The notes below the pieces were generated by a model. The model was not told the DNA's origin. It searched no databases and saw nothing but the letters and a program-made list of their open reading frames with translations. Both the position numbers and the translations under genes were made by a program. Positions 47,801 to 59,800 of a stretch of DNA of 64,000 nucleotides are shown piece after piece. Location of the stretch: positions 1,836,001-1,900,000 of the forward strand of contig JAUTXW010000349.1 of the NCBI GenBank assembly GCA_030620095.1. Reading direction: 5' to 3'. Positions within the stretch are counted from its first letter, which is position 1. Each line of letters opens with the position of its first letter. The stretch is from Kuschelorhynchus macadamiae. Lineage: Eukaryota; Arthropoda; Insecta; Coleoptera; Curculionidae.

Positions 47801-50800
47801 CATTAATTTTAAGGTTCGTGATATCATTAATGTATAACAAAAAAAGAATAGGTCCCAAGACTGAACCTTGAGGAACTCCACTTGTAATCAACTTACAATC
47901 AGAATCGGAACCATTAGCCCTTACAAGTTGTTGCCTTTTTCCAAGATAAGATTTGAACCAATTTAAAGAAGTACCACGAATTCCATAAAAATGTAGTTTG
48001 TTTATCAGAATTTCATGACTAACACAATCAAAGGCTTTCGCATAGTCACAAAAAGCTGAGGCAGTTGGGTGGTTGTTATTGAGAGATGAGTAGACGCCTC
48101 TAAGCAACGTGAACATGGCGTCACTGGTGCACTTGTTGGGTAGAAATCCGAACTGCTCCGGGGATATTATCTGATGTTTCAGGAGAAATGGCATAAGACG
48201 GTTCTTCAGTAGCCTTTCGATGATTTTTGATAGCACTGGTAGTAGTGCAATTGGGCGATAATTGCAAGAGTTAGTTTTTTCGCCGCCTTTATGAAGTGGA
48301 ATAATTATAGCTGTTTTAAGGCAATCAGGGAATACACCTTTTATAAAGGACTCATTTATTAATGTTGTAAGGGCCTCTATGACTGGGAGTGGCAAGTTCA
48401 GGAATATTCTAATTGATAGGCCATCAGTGCTACACGAAGATTTACTTTTAATATTATGTATTACCTTCAATAGTTCAGTGTTGCTAACGGGACTTAAGAA
48501 AAAGCTATCAGCTAAATTTTTTGAAGGAGGGAGAAACGAAAGAGGGTCCAAACTTGGCGAGATACTAGAGGTGACATTTTTGCTTACATTAATAAAATAA
48601 TCATTTAGATCATTAGCCCCTGGCAAGTTCTGAGTCACAGGGTTTGATTTGTTTCTGAGGTTATTGATGATGGACCAGGTTTCTTTTGAAACGTTATTAG
48701 AGTTTGTTAGACGTTTTCGGTAGTGTAATTTTTTTGCTGACTTAATAAGAGTAGTGTAGATCCTCCTATAATTAGAGATATAGTCGAGAATAAGAAAGGA
48801 GTCGGTGAATTTTTTTATATATGAGAGCGAGCGCATATTTTTAGCAGAAATTCGTATTCCTTTCGTGGTCCACGGTTTATGCCGCTTAGGTTTGATATTC
48901 TTAAGCGGGAAGGCCTTGTTAAAAGCACTTAAAGTTTTATTTAAAAAAGTTCTGAAGTTTGTGTTGACATTATCAGATTCAAAATTCCAATTGGTGTTAA
49001 AGCAAATATTATGAAATACTGAGAAATTTGCGGCCGAGAAAATTCTGCCCCGATGGCGAGATCTTGGTAAGGGCCTAATAGGTAAACTAAACCTGGAAAT
49101 TACCGCCTCGTGATCGGAAAGACCTGAGTTATAGACCTGTGATTGCACCTCTGATGGAGAAAAATCAGACGCCATGTAATCGATGATAGAAGAAGAGTTT
49201 TTTGAAATTCTAGTTGGCGAGGATACATGCATTGAAAGACCGAAAGAGTCGAATATAGAAATTAGATATTTCTGGATGGCACAAACAGTAGCATAGTCAA
49301 TATTAAAGTCTCCGCATAGAATTTTTTTACCTTTAATCGGTAGGCTGTCTAGCAAACTTACCAGGCTATTTAAAAATGATTGTACATCAGAGTTTGGTGA
49401 TCTATAAATACAAATTACATAAAGATCAAGGTTTTGATTATATACTATAGAGAATTCAAAAGAGCTATCCGCTAACAAATGATCATATTTAGATACCGAC
49501 ATGAAATCTCCATTTAGGGATAGAATCAGTGTTCCCCCATGAGCTGAGTTTTTTCTGTCATATCTAGCTACTGTGGTATACCTCTCAATATAAAAGGGTT
49601 CGTTTAGATTCAGCCAGTGCTCAGTAATTGCAACAAGTTGGGGGAACTCCAATTCTTCCAGAAATAGGTACAACTCGTCAGTTTTATTTCTTAGAGAAGC
49701 AATATTAATTAGAACCATATTAAGACTAGTAACAACAGGAAGTTTTGAGGAATCTAGTTCCTCAGGACACGTCGTGTTTTCTAAAAATTTTTTTTGGGAG
49801 AATTGCTGGTAAAATAATTTTTATGGCATTCTCTGGTCCTCTGAAGATGAATCGATCTCTCCGAAGATATGTAGGATCCATAGGCTGCAAGATCCGCTTC
49901 CACTTCTGCTGCGTTAAATCCGTAAGCAGCATGAAAATCGAAATATATCTTGTGTAGGGTTCTATAATCTATAGGAATGCCTTCAGAAGCCAAAAACAGC
50001 CTGGTGCTTGTATTTGTAAACCCTTCAAAGTGAATTGGCGCAGGTTGGTCGTGCAGGAAGGCGAGATATAACTTGAAGAAGAAACACTTTTTAGGGATCA
50101 ATCCCGTTAATGTACAGTACAAATATGTATAATGCTTATTCATTTAAATTTTATATTTACTCAATTTTAATATGTGGATTTTTGTATTTTAATTTTGTAC
50201 TCTCATTTTGTACAATATATATGTTGCAGCGTCGTGTGTGGGTGTGTGTGTGTGTGTGTGTCTGTGAATATGGGTGCGCATGCATATATGTAGGTACGAG
50301 TGCATGTATATTAAATTATCACTACATTTCGATTTTCTTTTTGTATATGTATTTAATTTTATTGTTTTATTTAACATCGTAGCCTATGAGGAAGAATCGG
50401 TATTTTATTACCTATCATAGTGCTTTTATTTACCGTCACTTCTTTTTTTTTTTTTTCTCTTTTTTTATATGCATATGTATCATGTTTTATAATATGGGGA
50501 AATAATAAACGTATTATTATTATTATTATTAAAAAAGAGCTCTCTATTTTTGCGAAAATAAGGTATTTTTTATCTTACAAACTAGTTCATAAGTGGACGA
50601 GGTAAAAAAGTAATAAAATAACTCACTGCTTTTATATTTTGTACAGAAGTTCTTTTTGACTAAAACAATAAATATAAATACAATCTTGTTTTACATCTAA
50701 CAATTATACAACTTGAGATAATCTGTTTAATTGTGTGAAGTAGCCAAATTTTATTTTTTAATGGATTTGTACATTTGTACAATCAAGTTACATCCAATAC

Positions 50801-53800
50801 CAGAATCATTTTGTAAATGTAGGAGAACAACTTGCAAATAAAATTCAACCAATAAGTGACTATATTGAATCCACAGAAGAGAAGATTTTTTTTATTGGTC
50901 CGGAAGATATCCCAAAAGATGAAATGGAAGAGATTATTGATGATGTAGATGCAAAAAAGCTGCTGGTTTTGAGAATATTCTTATTAAATATGTAAAAAAA
51001 CTAATTCCTATATTTAAAAGTGAAAAACGATGTGAATGTAACAGTTATCCATCAATATCTGTATTACCAGTTAAAAATTATTAATTATAGATTAAACACA
51101 TATTTGGAAAATGAAAATTTACTGTTTAAGAAACAATATGGCTTTCGCAAATTCATGGATACGGAAAAAGCTGTTATGGATGTCATAAGAGATATTCAAA
51201 TTAAAGTTGATAATAATAAAATAGGCTGTTTTGTTATTAATTTATTCCCAACTAACTATAACAGTTTATTATAGAGAAAATACTAAATTAAAAATATAAA
51301 TATAATAAAAAATATTCATAATACAAAGAGAACTATAAAGTATATTGTTAAAATAATTTTTAACATAAAAAACAACAAATAATAGAAATATTATACATAC
51401 ACTTTACTCATTATTCTCTGAAAAACTTTTTTAGTACTTTTTTGAACTTTTCCAGATTATTTAGTTCCTTGATTTTCTTTGGTAAATTATTGTAGATGAT
51501 AAAGCCACTGTATAGAATTGACAGTTTTCCAAAATTACTTTTTATTAATAACGTTTGTAAATCGTCTGTTTGTCTAGTTTTGTGTTGGTGTATTGTATTT
51601 GTCTTATGTAAGGTGATATTTGTTTTATTTTAAGATTTATGGAATTAATTAATACACAACTTTTAATTTATAAAGCGAATTTATGTCTAGATATCCTTTA
51701 GGTTTACATACATTGAATATAGGTTCTAAATATAGTAGTTTATGAATGCATTTAATAATTTTGTTTTGTATTTTTTTTAAAGGATTTAGATTATTTAAAC
51801 AAGCAAATGCCCAAACTGAAATTAAGTACTGTAATTTGAAACAAACTAATGAAAAATAAATAATTTTAAAAATTTTAGGTAAAGATATTTTGTAAACAGT
51901 GGCAGCTGGTGCATAAGAGCTGGGAAGCTGCATAACACACCTAATTTCGACAATTCGTATTTTTTAAAATATGTTTGTATTTTCAAATACAAGAATAAAT
52001 CTCTAACATCCCTATAATTTTATTTCTCTAGCGGCAACAAGAACACCGCAAGTTTCACGGCCTGAAGATCTCCAGCCTAGGCTTGTTTTCAGAGGGGCGA
52101 GGGACTGTGGGTGCACAGCGAACGATTTTTGAAAATGACATGTCGAATTGGTCGAGCGTCGCACGAGTATTTAAAAATTCACAATTTTAGCTCTTTTTGG
52201 TCGACCGACACCACACATATTGAAGTTAGTGGATCCAGGGACCATAATACAATACACAAATAATGTTTATATATAAAAAAATAATAATGAAAGTAACGTA
52301 ACACCACACCTGACATTTCAATAGGATAATGTAACGTAGTGTGCCATTCAAACTATATGTCTCCGCCTTTAGACAAAATTTTTTAAAATTAAATTATTAT
52401 TTAAATTGCAACAGATATATAATAATAATTATAGGTAACACGAACCTGTCTGCTAGTCAAGGAGCTGTCAAGAAACGAATACGCTATCGCCAGAAAACCG
52501 TGAATAAATCCTTAGTGGATTCTGACGATGAAGATACAGAGGCAGAAATTCAAAAAAACATAAGGCAACATAAAAAGCTTACCAGAACTAGGTCGGTGTC
52601 GGAGGGAAATATGTCATCTCAGTTTGATCCGAGTCTCTTGGCATCTTCTCCACAAGAAAGCAACACTTCAGCCCCACATCTTGACTGCTCTCCAGGAGAC
52701 TCAGCTGTAACGTTGTTCGTTAAAACTACAAGGAAATTATTTACCCCTATTGTAGAGACTTCCTTGGCTAAAAGTTCTACAGAACCTGATATATGTTTGA
52801 AAACTCAAGGTAAGTTGTTTGTGGTTTAATGCAAAATTAATACACTTTCAAATAAAAACGTATAAATGATGCGTGATTTTTAAATAAATATGCATATATA
52901 CGCAATATATTTTAAGCGTTCATTGTGAAATGCTTCAATTTTATTGTTTAATTATTCTCATCTTCGTGAAAAAGCTTTTTAATTCTTTTGTGTTTCGTTC
53001 TAAATAATGGAAGGGAGTTCCTTTTTTTAACGAAATACTTTGCTAGTTACTATTTTAGTATCTGAAAATTAAGTTATTTTTGCATATTTATTTAGGAAGT
53101 ACAGGGTGTCCGGATTTGGTTGCAAAAGCAGGGTATCTCGCTTATTTTTAAAGATACAACCTTGCGGATTTCACGAACCTGAGGTAATTTTTTATGAAAC
53201 TCATGAAGCCGTAAACAAAATTTTCATAGTCTTCTTCGTTTATGAGAGACAGGGCGAAATAGAAAATTTTGCATTTTGGGACCCCCCTTGTATCTCGGTA
53301 ATCCTTTAACTTAACGCAAAGGGAAAAATTGCTGCTTATGCAGTTTTTTACGCTGGATCCAGTGGCGTAGTCATATTTTTCATTTGAGTTGTTATTTTTT
53401 AGATATGACCCAAAGTTGTGTTTTTTAAACAAGACACCCTGTATATTTGCCCAGAAATTGATTTGTCCTTTTAAAAGCTTGTCAAAAATATATAATATTA
53501 TGGGTCTATTTTAATAAACATCAACAAAAATCCTAATTTTTATAATTATCATCACAAATTTTGCAGTAGGCCATGCAAAACGATGCCGTTTTCTTGGAAG
53601 CAAATGACATTTCCCAATTTTGTACGCGTATATAAAATATAGCGCTAGTTTTTGTATTTATTTATTGTGTAAAAATATATTTGTATTATTATGGAAGAAA
53701 ACCAAACTTTCGAACATTATGAAAAGTACGATATGTTAGCTTGTTTTATATTAAGTAATGAAAATGTTCAAGAGGCTTCTGAGATGTATTTTAACAGGTA

Positions 53801-56800
53801 AATAGTTAATTTTTAGGTATGTTGAAATACTATTGCTTAATTTTTATTTAGATATCCAGAAAGGAGGCAACCTAATATATCCACTTTTTATCGGATAAAA
53901 AAGAATTTACTTAATCACGGATCATTTATCAAACCTCGTACGAAAACATATAATAAAGAAAATCGAGGCTGAGGAAATTAGGGTTTTGGCTAATGCAGAA
54001 GCTTACCCTACAAACTCTCGTAAGGCCAGGGAAAAGAGCATAGGAATTCCAAAAACTAGAGTTCAAGAAATTCTAAAAAAGCACAAATACCACCCATACA
54101 AATTTAGGCTCGTGCAGCACTTACAGCCAGGGGATGCAGAGCGTCGGGTAGTCTTCTGCAATTGGTTTCGAGAAAGATGCGATATGGTTAGAGATTTTGA
54201 AAGGAAGGTTATATGGTCAGACGAAGCACATTTCAGTAATTCTGGTATACTCAATAGGCACAATAGTAGATTCTGGTCCCAGGAAAATCAACACCAAATA
54301 TTTCCCAGAAGACAGCAGGGCAGGTTTGGTCTAAATATGTCCTGCTTCATATTAGGAACACATACAAAATTTTATATATTTGAGGGAAATCTAACAGCCA
54401 ATCGCTATATAGAAATTTTAGAGGCAGCTATACCTGAATTACTTGACGATGTTCCTCTAGTGCAAATTAACGAAATTTATTTTCAACAGGACGGTGCTCC
54501 TGCACACAATTCTGGAATGACGAGATTATTTCTGGACAATAATTTTACCAATCAATGGATCGGAACAAATGGACCTATAAGATGGCCCCCTAGGTCTCCA
54601 GATTTGTCGATTTTAGATTTCTTTCTATGGGGATATCTGGAAAATAGAATTTACAAAGACCACTATGATAATGTCCAAGATTTAGGAAATGCAATAAGAG
54701 AAAATTTCCGCTATTTACAAAATTATCCCGTTATTTTGCTTAATTCCTTAAAACGAATACGAAAATTGTGCGAAGCATGCATAGAACAAAATGGAAATCA
54801 GTTTAAACAGTTCTTTTGATTTCCTTGGTTACTGTAGTTCTTATACGACAGTTGATTTTTGCTGAAAGGCTTGTTACATAATAGTTTATTACTGTTTTGT
54901 TCTTGTATTACATAAATCTAGGTAGGTGGTACTTTTTTGGTGCGAAATTATCAATACATATTTTGATAAATAGATTTAATTACATATTTATTTTGATTTA
55001 TTGTTAGGATGTAGATATTGTTAACGACTTTAAACAAAAGGCAGCATTGTTTTGCATGGCCTACTGCAAAATTTGGGATGATAATTATAAAAATTAGGAT
55101 TTTTTTTGTTGTTTATTAAAATAGACCCATACTATTATATAAGCTTTTAAAAGGACAAATCAATTTCTGGACAAATATACAAGGTGTCCCATTTAAAAAA
55201 ATACAACTTTGGGTCATATCTAAAAAATAACAACTCAAATGAAAAATATGACTACGCCACTGGATCCAGCGTAAAAAACTGCATAAGCAGCAATTTTTCC
55301 CTTTGCGTTAAGTTAAAGCATAACCGAGGTACGAGGAGGGTCCCAAAATGCAAAATTTTCTATTTCGCCCTGTATCTCAAAAACGAAGAAGGCTATGAAA
55401 ATTTTGTTTACGACTTCATGAATTTCACAAAAAATTAGCTCAGGTTCGTGAAAACCGCAAGGTTCTATCTTTAAAAATAAGCGAGATACCCTGCTTTTGC
55501 AACCAAATCCGGACACCCTGTACATATTATAATGACCCAATAAACTTTAAATACTGAAAAGATATTCATATTCATATTCTGTACCTAGTAGATAAACCTA
55601 AAGAAGAAAAAATACCAACAGAAGACGTGTCTAATGACAATCAGCAACATAATAAGAATAATTCGATAAACCAAAAAATGGAAGGTTTGGCGTCACTTCC
55701 ACCTCTGCCTCCTTCACCTGTGCCACAAAGAAAGGTGAGTTAATTTGTCTATACTTTTTATTATCAATTTAACCATAGGACTAATCATACGATAAATAGC
55801 TTTGTCGTTTATAAATTTAAATCTAATATTGTTTGGTTAGGTCTATAAAGAAGTGTCTCCAAGCATTAAACTTATAATGGCGAAATATAATCAAAGTATC
55901 GAGCAGTCTAGTGGAGTCAAATCAGGTGGGTCAAGCGGATCTAACTCACCAATAGCGTGGAGGTCGCCAGTAACAGAGAGACGAGTTAAAGTACGGACTG
56001 AAAAGTATCAAGAAGAGTTAAAAAAGATGTCGCCTATACTAAGTAAGCCAATGGTTTTGATTTTAAATAGTAATGGCAATATTATTTTATGGTCACTTTA
56101 AATTCTGCTTCTCTTATTTGCACTTCTAGGTGGAAGAAATCCAGTTCAAAAATCGTCTAGCGCAAGTTTACTTTTAACTTCAGCTAAACAAGTAACATTT
56201 CCTCCAAGAAAGACTTCTCTCAACGTATTTACTCCATCATCAGGTACTCGAGAATATAATCCAAATACGTTAGGTACAAGTACTGGTGAAATTAAAAGGA
56301 ACCTTACTCTTGACATCGCCTTGGCGAATAAAAATTTTGATATGCAAGAAACGAATGAATTTTCTCCAGAAGTTCGAATGAGAAAGTTGCAAAAGGCTAA
56401 GGAGGAGTTCATGCAAGCTCCTGTTTCAGCACCTACATATATAAGTGAAGAAACTTTGCAGTATCCGGAGCGGAATAGGTAATAAATAACATTAAAAATA
56501 ATAAAAAACATTATACGGTAATAAAAAATATTTCAAATATGTTAGATAAAATTCTTGTACAAAACTTAAAATCGGATAATTATTTTTGACAGATCTAATA
56601 AAACACGTAAAGTGATTTTTTCAATGGCTCTTTTATGACATCAGTATGAGGTATACATGACGATCCCTTCAGATAGTGACATCGGTTGTCATTTCTTTAT
56701 ATAAAATACCCAGATTTATATGCTATATTTGAATTTTAAATATTTTTTATGTAGCATGTTCTTTATCGAAGTCCAGCTGTTTTCAACATACTGACAATTG

Positions 56801-59800
56801 TAAATTGACAATTTTGGAATTTAAGGGGCTGTGAAATTTAAGCCGTTTGAATCGTACATTCCTATCTTACTTCTTTACGATCTTAGTTACAACAACAAAT
56901 TAGATTTTCTGCTTTAAAAATATTAATGTCATAAGGACTTGAAAAGTGACACCGTAAAATAGACCATAGAAAACTAAGATATAAATCTGCAATTCGTTTT
57001 GTCCTGTGGTAAACCAACCATATTTTACAGAACCTCAAATTGTCAATTTTCAATTCAGTCCATATTTTGAAAACAATCAATCTTACGTATCCGGATAATA
57101 TGCTACATAAAACATATTAAGGTAATCAATATGAGGTATTCGATTTAAAGAAAATTACCACTAAAGTCAGAGCGTCGAAACTGATTGCCCTGTATATTTA
57201 GAACCAGTTTTAAAATAATTACAATTTGAAAATGGCTTTTCGTATTTTATGATTTTTGTCAAAAATAATTACCCACATTTGTGAGAGCCAAATTTTTCCG
57301 GTTTGACTATGAAAAAGGCAAAATAGGGTAACATGTTTTTACTATTTTTCAATATAGTCTCACTTTACTTCAGTTTACACTTATTACGTCCCTTTATTAA
57401 CAGTTCAATCCCTTTAAATACATAATATTCTTTTAGTTTGTCTCCAAAATGTGCTAAAACAGATTCTTTTAACTCAATTTCGTTGTTAAACCGTCGTCCA
57501 TGAAGGTCCTTTTTCAAATGTCCAAACCAATAGTAGCCGCTGGGAGCCCTGTCTAGATTATAGGGAGAATTATTTATCTGTTGGAATCCACAGTCCAAAA
57601 TGGCAGCTTGTGCAACACCAGCAGTATGGACAGGTGCATTATCGTGCAAAAAACGCACGCCCTGGTCAGTTTTCCGTGATGTTTTTCACGTATGCAGTCC
57701 CGCAATTTATGTACCTATGCTGCGAAATATTTTATATTACCGGTGGTATTAGTTGCTTTAAAATATGTCAAAAGAATTCCTTCACAATCCCAAAAGATCG
57801 TGGCCATCACCTTTTTTGTTGACTAGCAGACTCTAAATTTGAATCTTGGGGTGCTTCATCCTTACGTCGCCACTCCATGGATTCCCTTTTCGATAGAAGA
57901 TCATAGTAGAGAACCATAGTTTCATCCCCTGTTACAATAGTTTCTATCACAGGCTCTGGTTCGGGCCTACACAGTTCGAAAAAAGATCGCGCACACTCCA
58001 CACGGCTATGTTTTTGAATAGCCGAAAGGTTTTTGGGAACCCATCTTGCACTGACCTTTTGTATACCTGAATAATCATGCGGGATTTGGCGAACACTAGT
58101 ATCAGGAAAGTTAATCTTTTCTGAGATTTCCATGACCTTTAAACGTCGGTTGCTCAATACCACCTCTGGTCGACCAGTTCAAGGGATTCCTGCCCATGCG
58201 AAAACGTTTTGCCCATTCTTTCACTACAGAATGCGAAGGGGCTTTGGTCGTATATACCAACCAGCCTATCTTTAATACTTTTAGGTGCTAACCCCCTTTT
58301 TGTCAAAAAAGCTCTGTACTCAAATCTGCGAAATTTTCTTCGGCAAGCCTTGTTCTCTTTCTCTGTAAATTTATATTTTTAGATTGAGTCAAATTAGCGT
58401 TGAAAGTGACACAAGTTTTGACCACAATGCAATGCCAGGATCATTGATAAAATCAGTTTCTGCAGGAATGATTAACATAGATGCCGACGTCTATAACAGG
58501 ATAAAACCAGAGTATAGAGCAGGTAATATTTAAATGCTTGTAAAGTCCCCATTTTAACAACAGTTTTTAAATAGTATCTTTGTAAAAATATATAAATGGT
58601 AGTAAATATATGCGTACGTGATAACAGTAGATAAAAGTGAAAGTAGAAATATTGGACAGATATCGTGGATTCACTTTTTATAGGCCAGAACTCAACTACA
58701 AGACCTATTAAGAAATCTGCGGTTTAAACAAACAACATTAACCTGTACCACCATTAAGGTTACTATACTTGCTTAGGTATCATTTTTTAACAATACTGTT
58801 ACATCTTGGATACAACCTGTCTGCGGGTGTGATGTAACCGTGTAATAAAATATCCCAGTTTATAAAAAAACACTACCAAATTGAGTCAACAAAGGTATTA
58901 ACAAAAACTAGAGACTTCATCTTTATGTGTCAGTTATTTTTCAAAATTTGATCATTGATTTTTTGGGTTATGGTGTCATTGTGTTGTGAAACCTTAACAA
59001 TATTTACAATCAGACGACCTGTAATATAGTACTTCATAAGTGTATACATTTTAGTTACGGGAAAGTTTGGATATTTACATTATTAGATTCATGAGTGTAA
59101 TCAATCATAGACAGCCGAGACCCCACATCTTGTACTGTTTACTACTTAGAGTAAGAATAAAAATAGAGTCATTATTTACATATTTAGCCACTGCCAAGAT
59201 TACCTGACACTATAAAGTCGATCGTACGACGATGCCAAGCCTAGCCAGGAACACCAATGTTTATACCAATTTATATTACGGTGAATATGTTTAAACATGA
59301 TGCAATAACATTTTCATACAAAGAATAGTAATGTGCTGTGAATAATTGTGTAATAATAGTGAATGTGTAATAGTGTTTCCAGTATTAGTTTCTAAGCAAT
59401 ATAAAGAAATTACTTTTATTGCAAAATAGTAAAATACAAACTAAAATACCCAAAGCCTCAGATCAGATTACACCATTAACAAGAGTTTTAGTTAGATATG
59501 GCAAACCCGATCGACAACTCCACGTATTAGACCATCCCCTGTGGTATTAGATTATCCCACTTTCATTGACAAGCTATCTTTATAGTAAACATGTATAATA
59601 GTCTACAGTAAAGATTGTTACAGGGTCACGTGACCGGCGTGGCTTAAAAACCAATAGCGGGTCGTGGAACTACAATAAATTTTAACATTAAAGAAATTAG
59701 TTTGCTAAAAAATGTTTTATTAGATACCAAGCTTTTCTTAGCGTCACTACTGCATGTGTTTTAATGTATCATTGTGTATTTGTTGATATGGTTCAAATCT

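Larger units (their letters stand above)
46393..50150 (-). mobile_element. CR1/L2-type LINE (LINE B), nearly complete, inserted in LINE A
   Basis: Read on the minus strand, its 3' end has GCAATAAAGC followed by a (TTTTG)n-like tail at about 46393-46430. ORF2 is uninterrupted. The 5' end is placed near 50150, where a candidate upstream ORF starts and LINE A-like 3' sequence resumes. Confidence 0.7.
42540..50531 (+). mobile_element. CR1/Jockey-type LINE (LINE A), interrupted by LINE B
   Basis: ORF1, ORF2 and part of the 3' end read on the plus strand from 42696 to about 46390. After the minus-strand LINE B (about 46393-50150), the stretch 50151-50531 ends in AATAAACGTATTATT and a (TAT)n tail, which would suit the displaced 3' end of LINE A. 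That last link is inference. The 5' end is approximate. It sits in intron 12 of the host gene. Confidence 0.65.
53102..55520 (+). mobile_element. DD41D mariner-type transposon with about 485-bp terminal inverted repeats
   Basis: The 2.4-kb element begins CAGGGTGTCCGGATTTGG at 53102 and ends with its inverse at 55520, with TA on both sides (53100-53101 and 55521-55522). The inverted repeats run for about 485 bp each. One spliced transposase gene lies between. It sits whole within intron 13 of the host gene. Confidence 0.9.

Noticed and set aside
50830..51933. Two LINE fragments in opposite orientation, as in 5' inversion by twin priming
   Set aside because: For twin priming the inverted 5' part must lie on the 5' side of the insertion. 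Here the RT-side and C-terminal-side fragments are tail to tail, so two separate insertions or a later rearrangement is simpler.
55184..55540. ORFs of 75-94 codons on both strands in the DD41D ends (also 53106-53432)
   Set aside because: They are mirror images within the inverted repeats; not genes.
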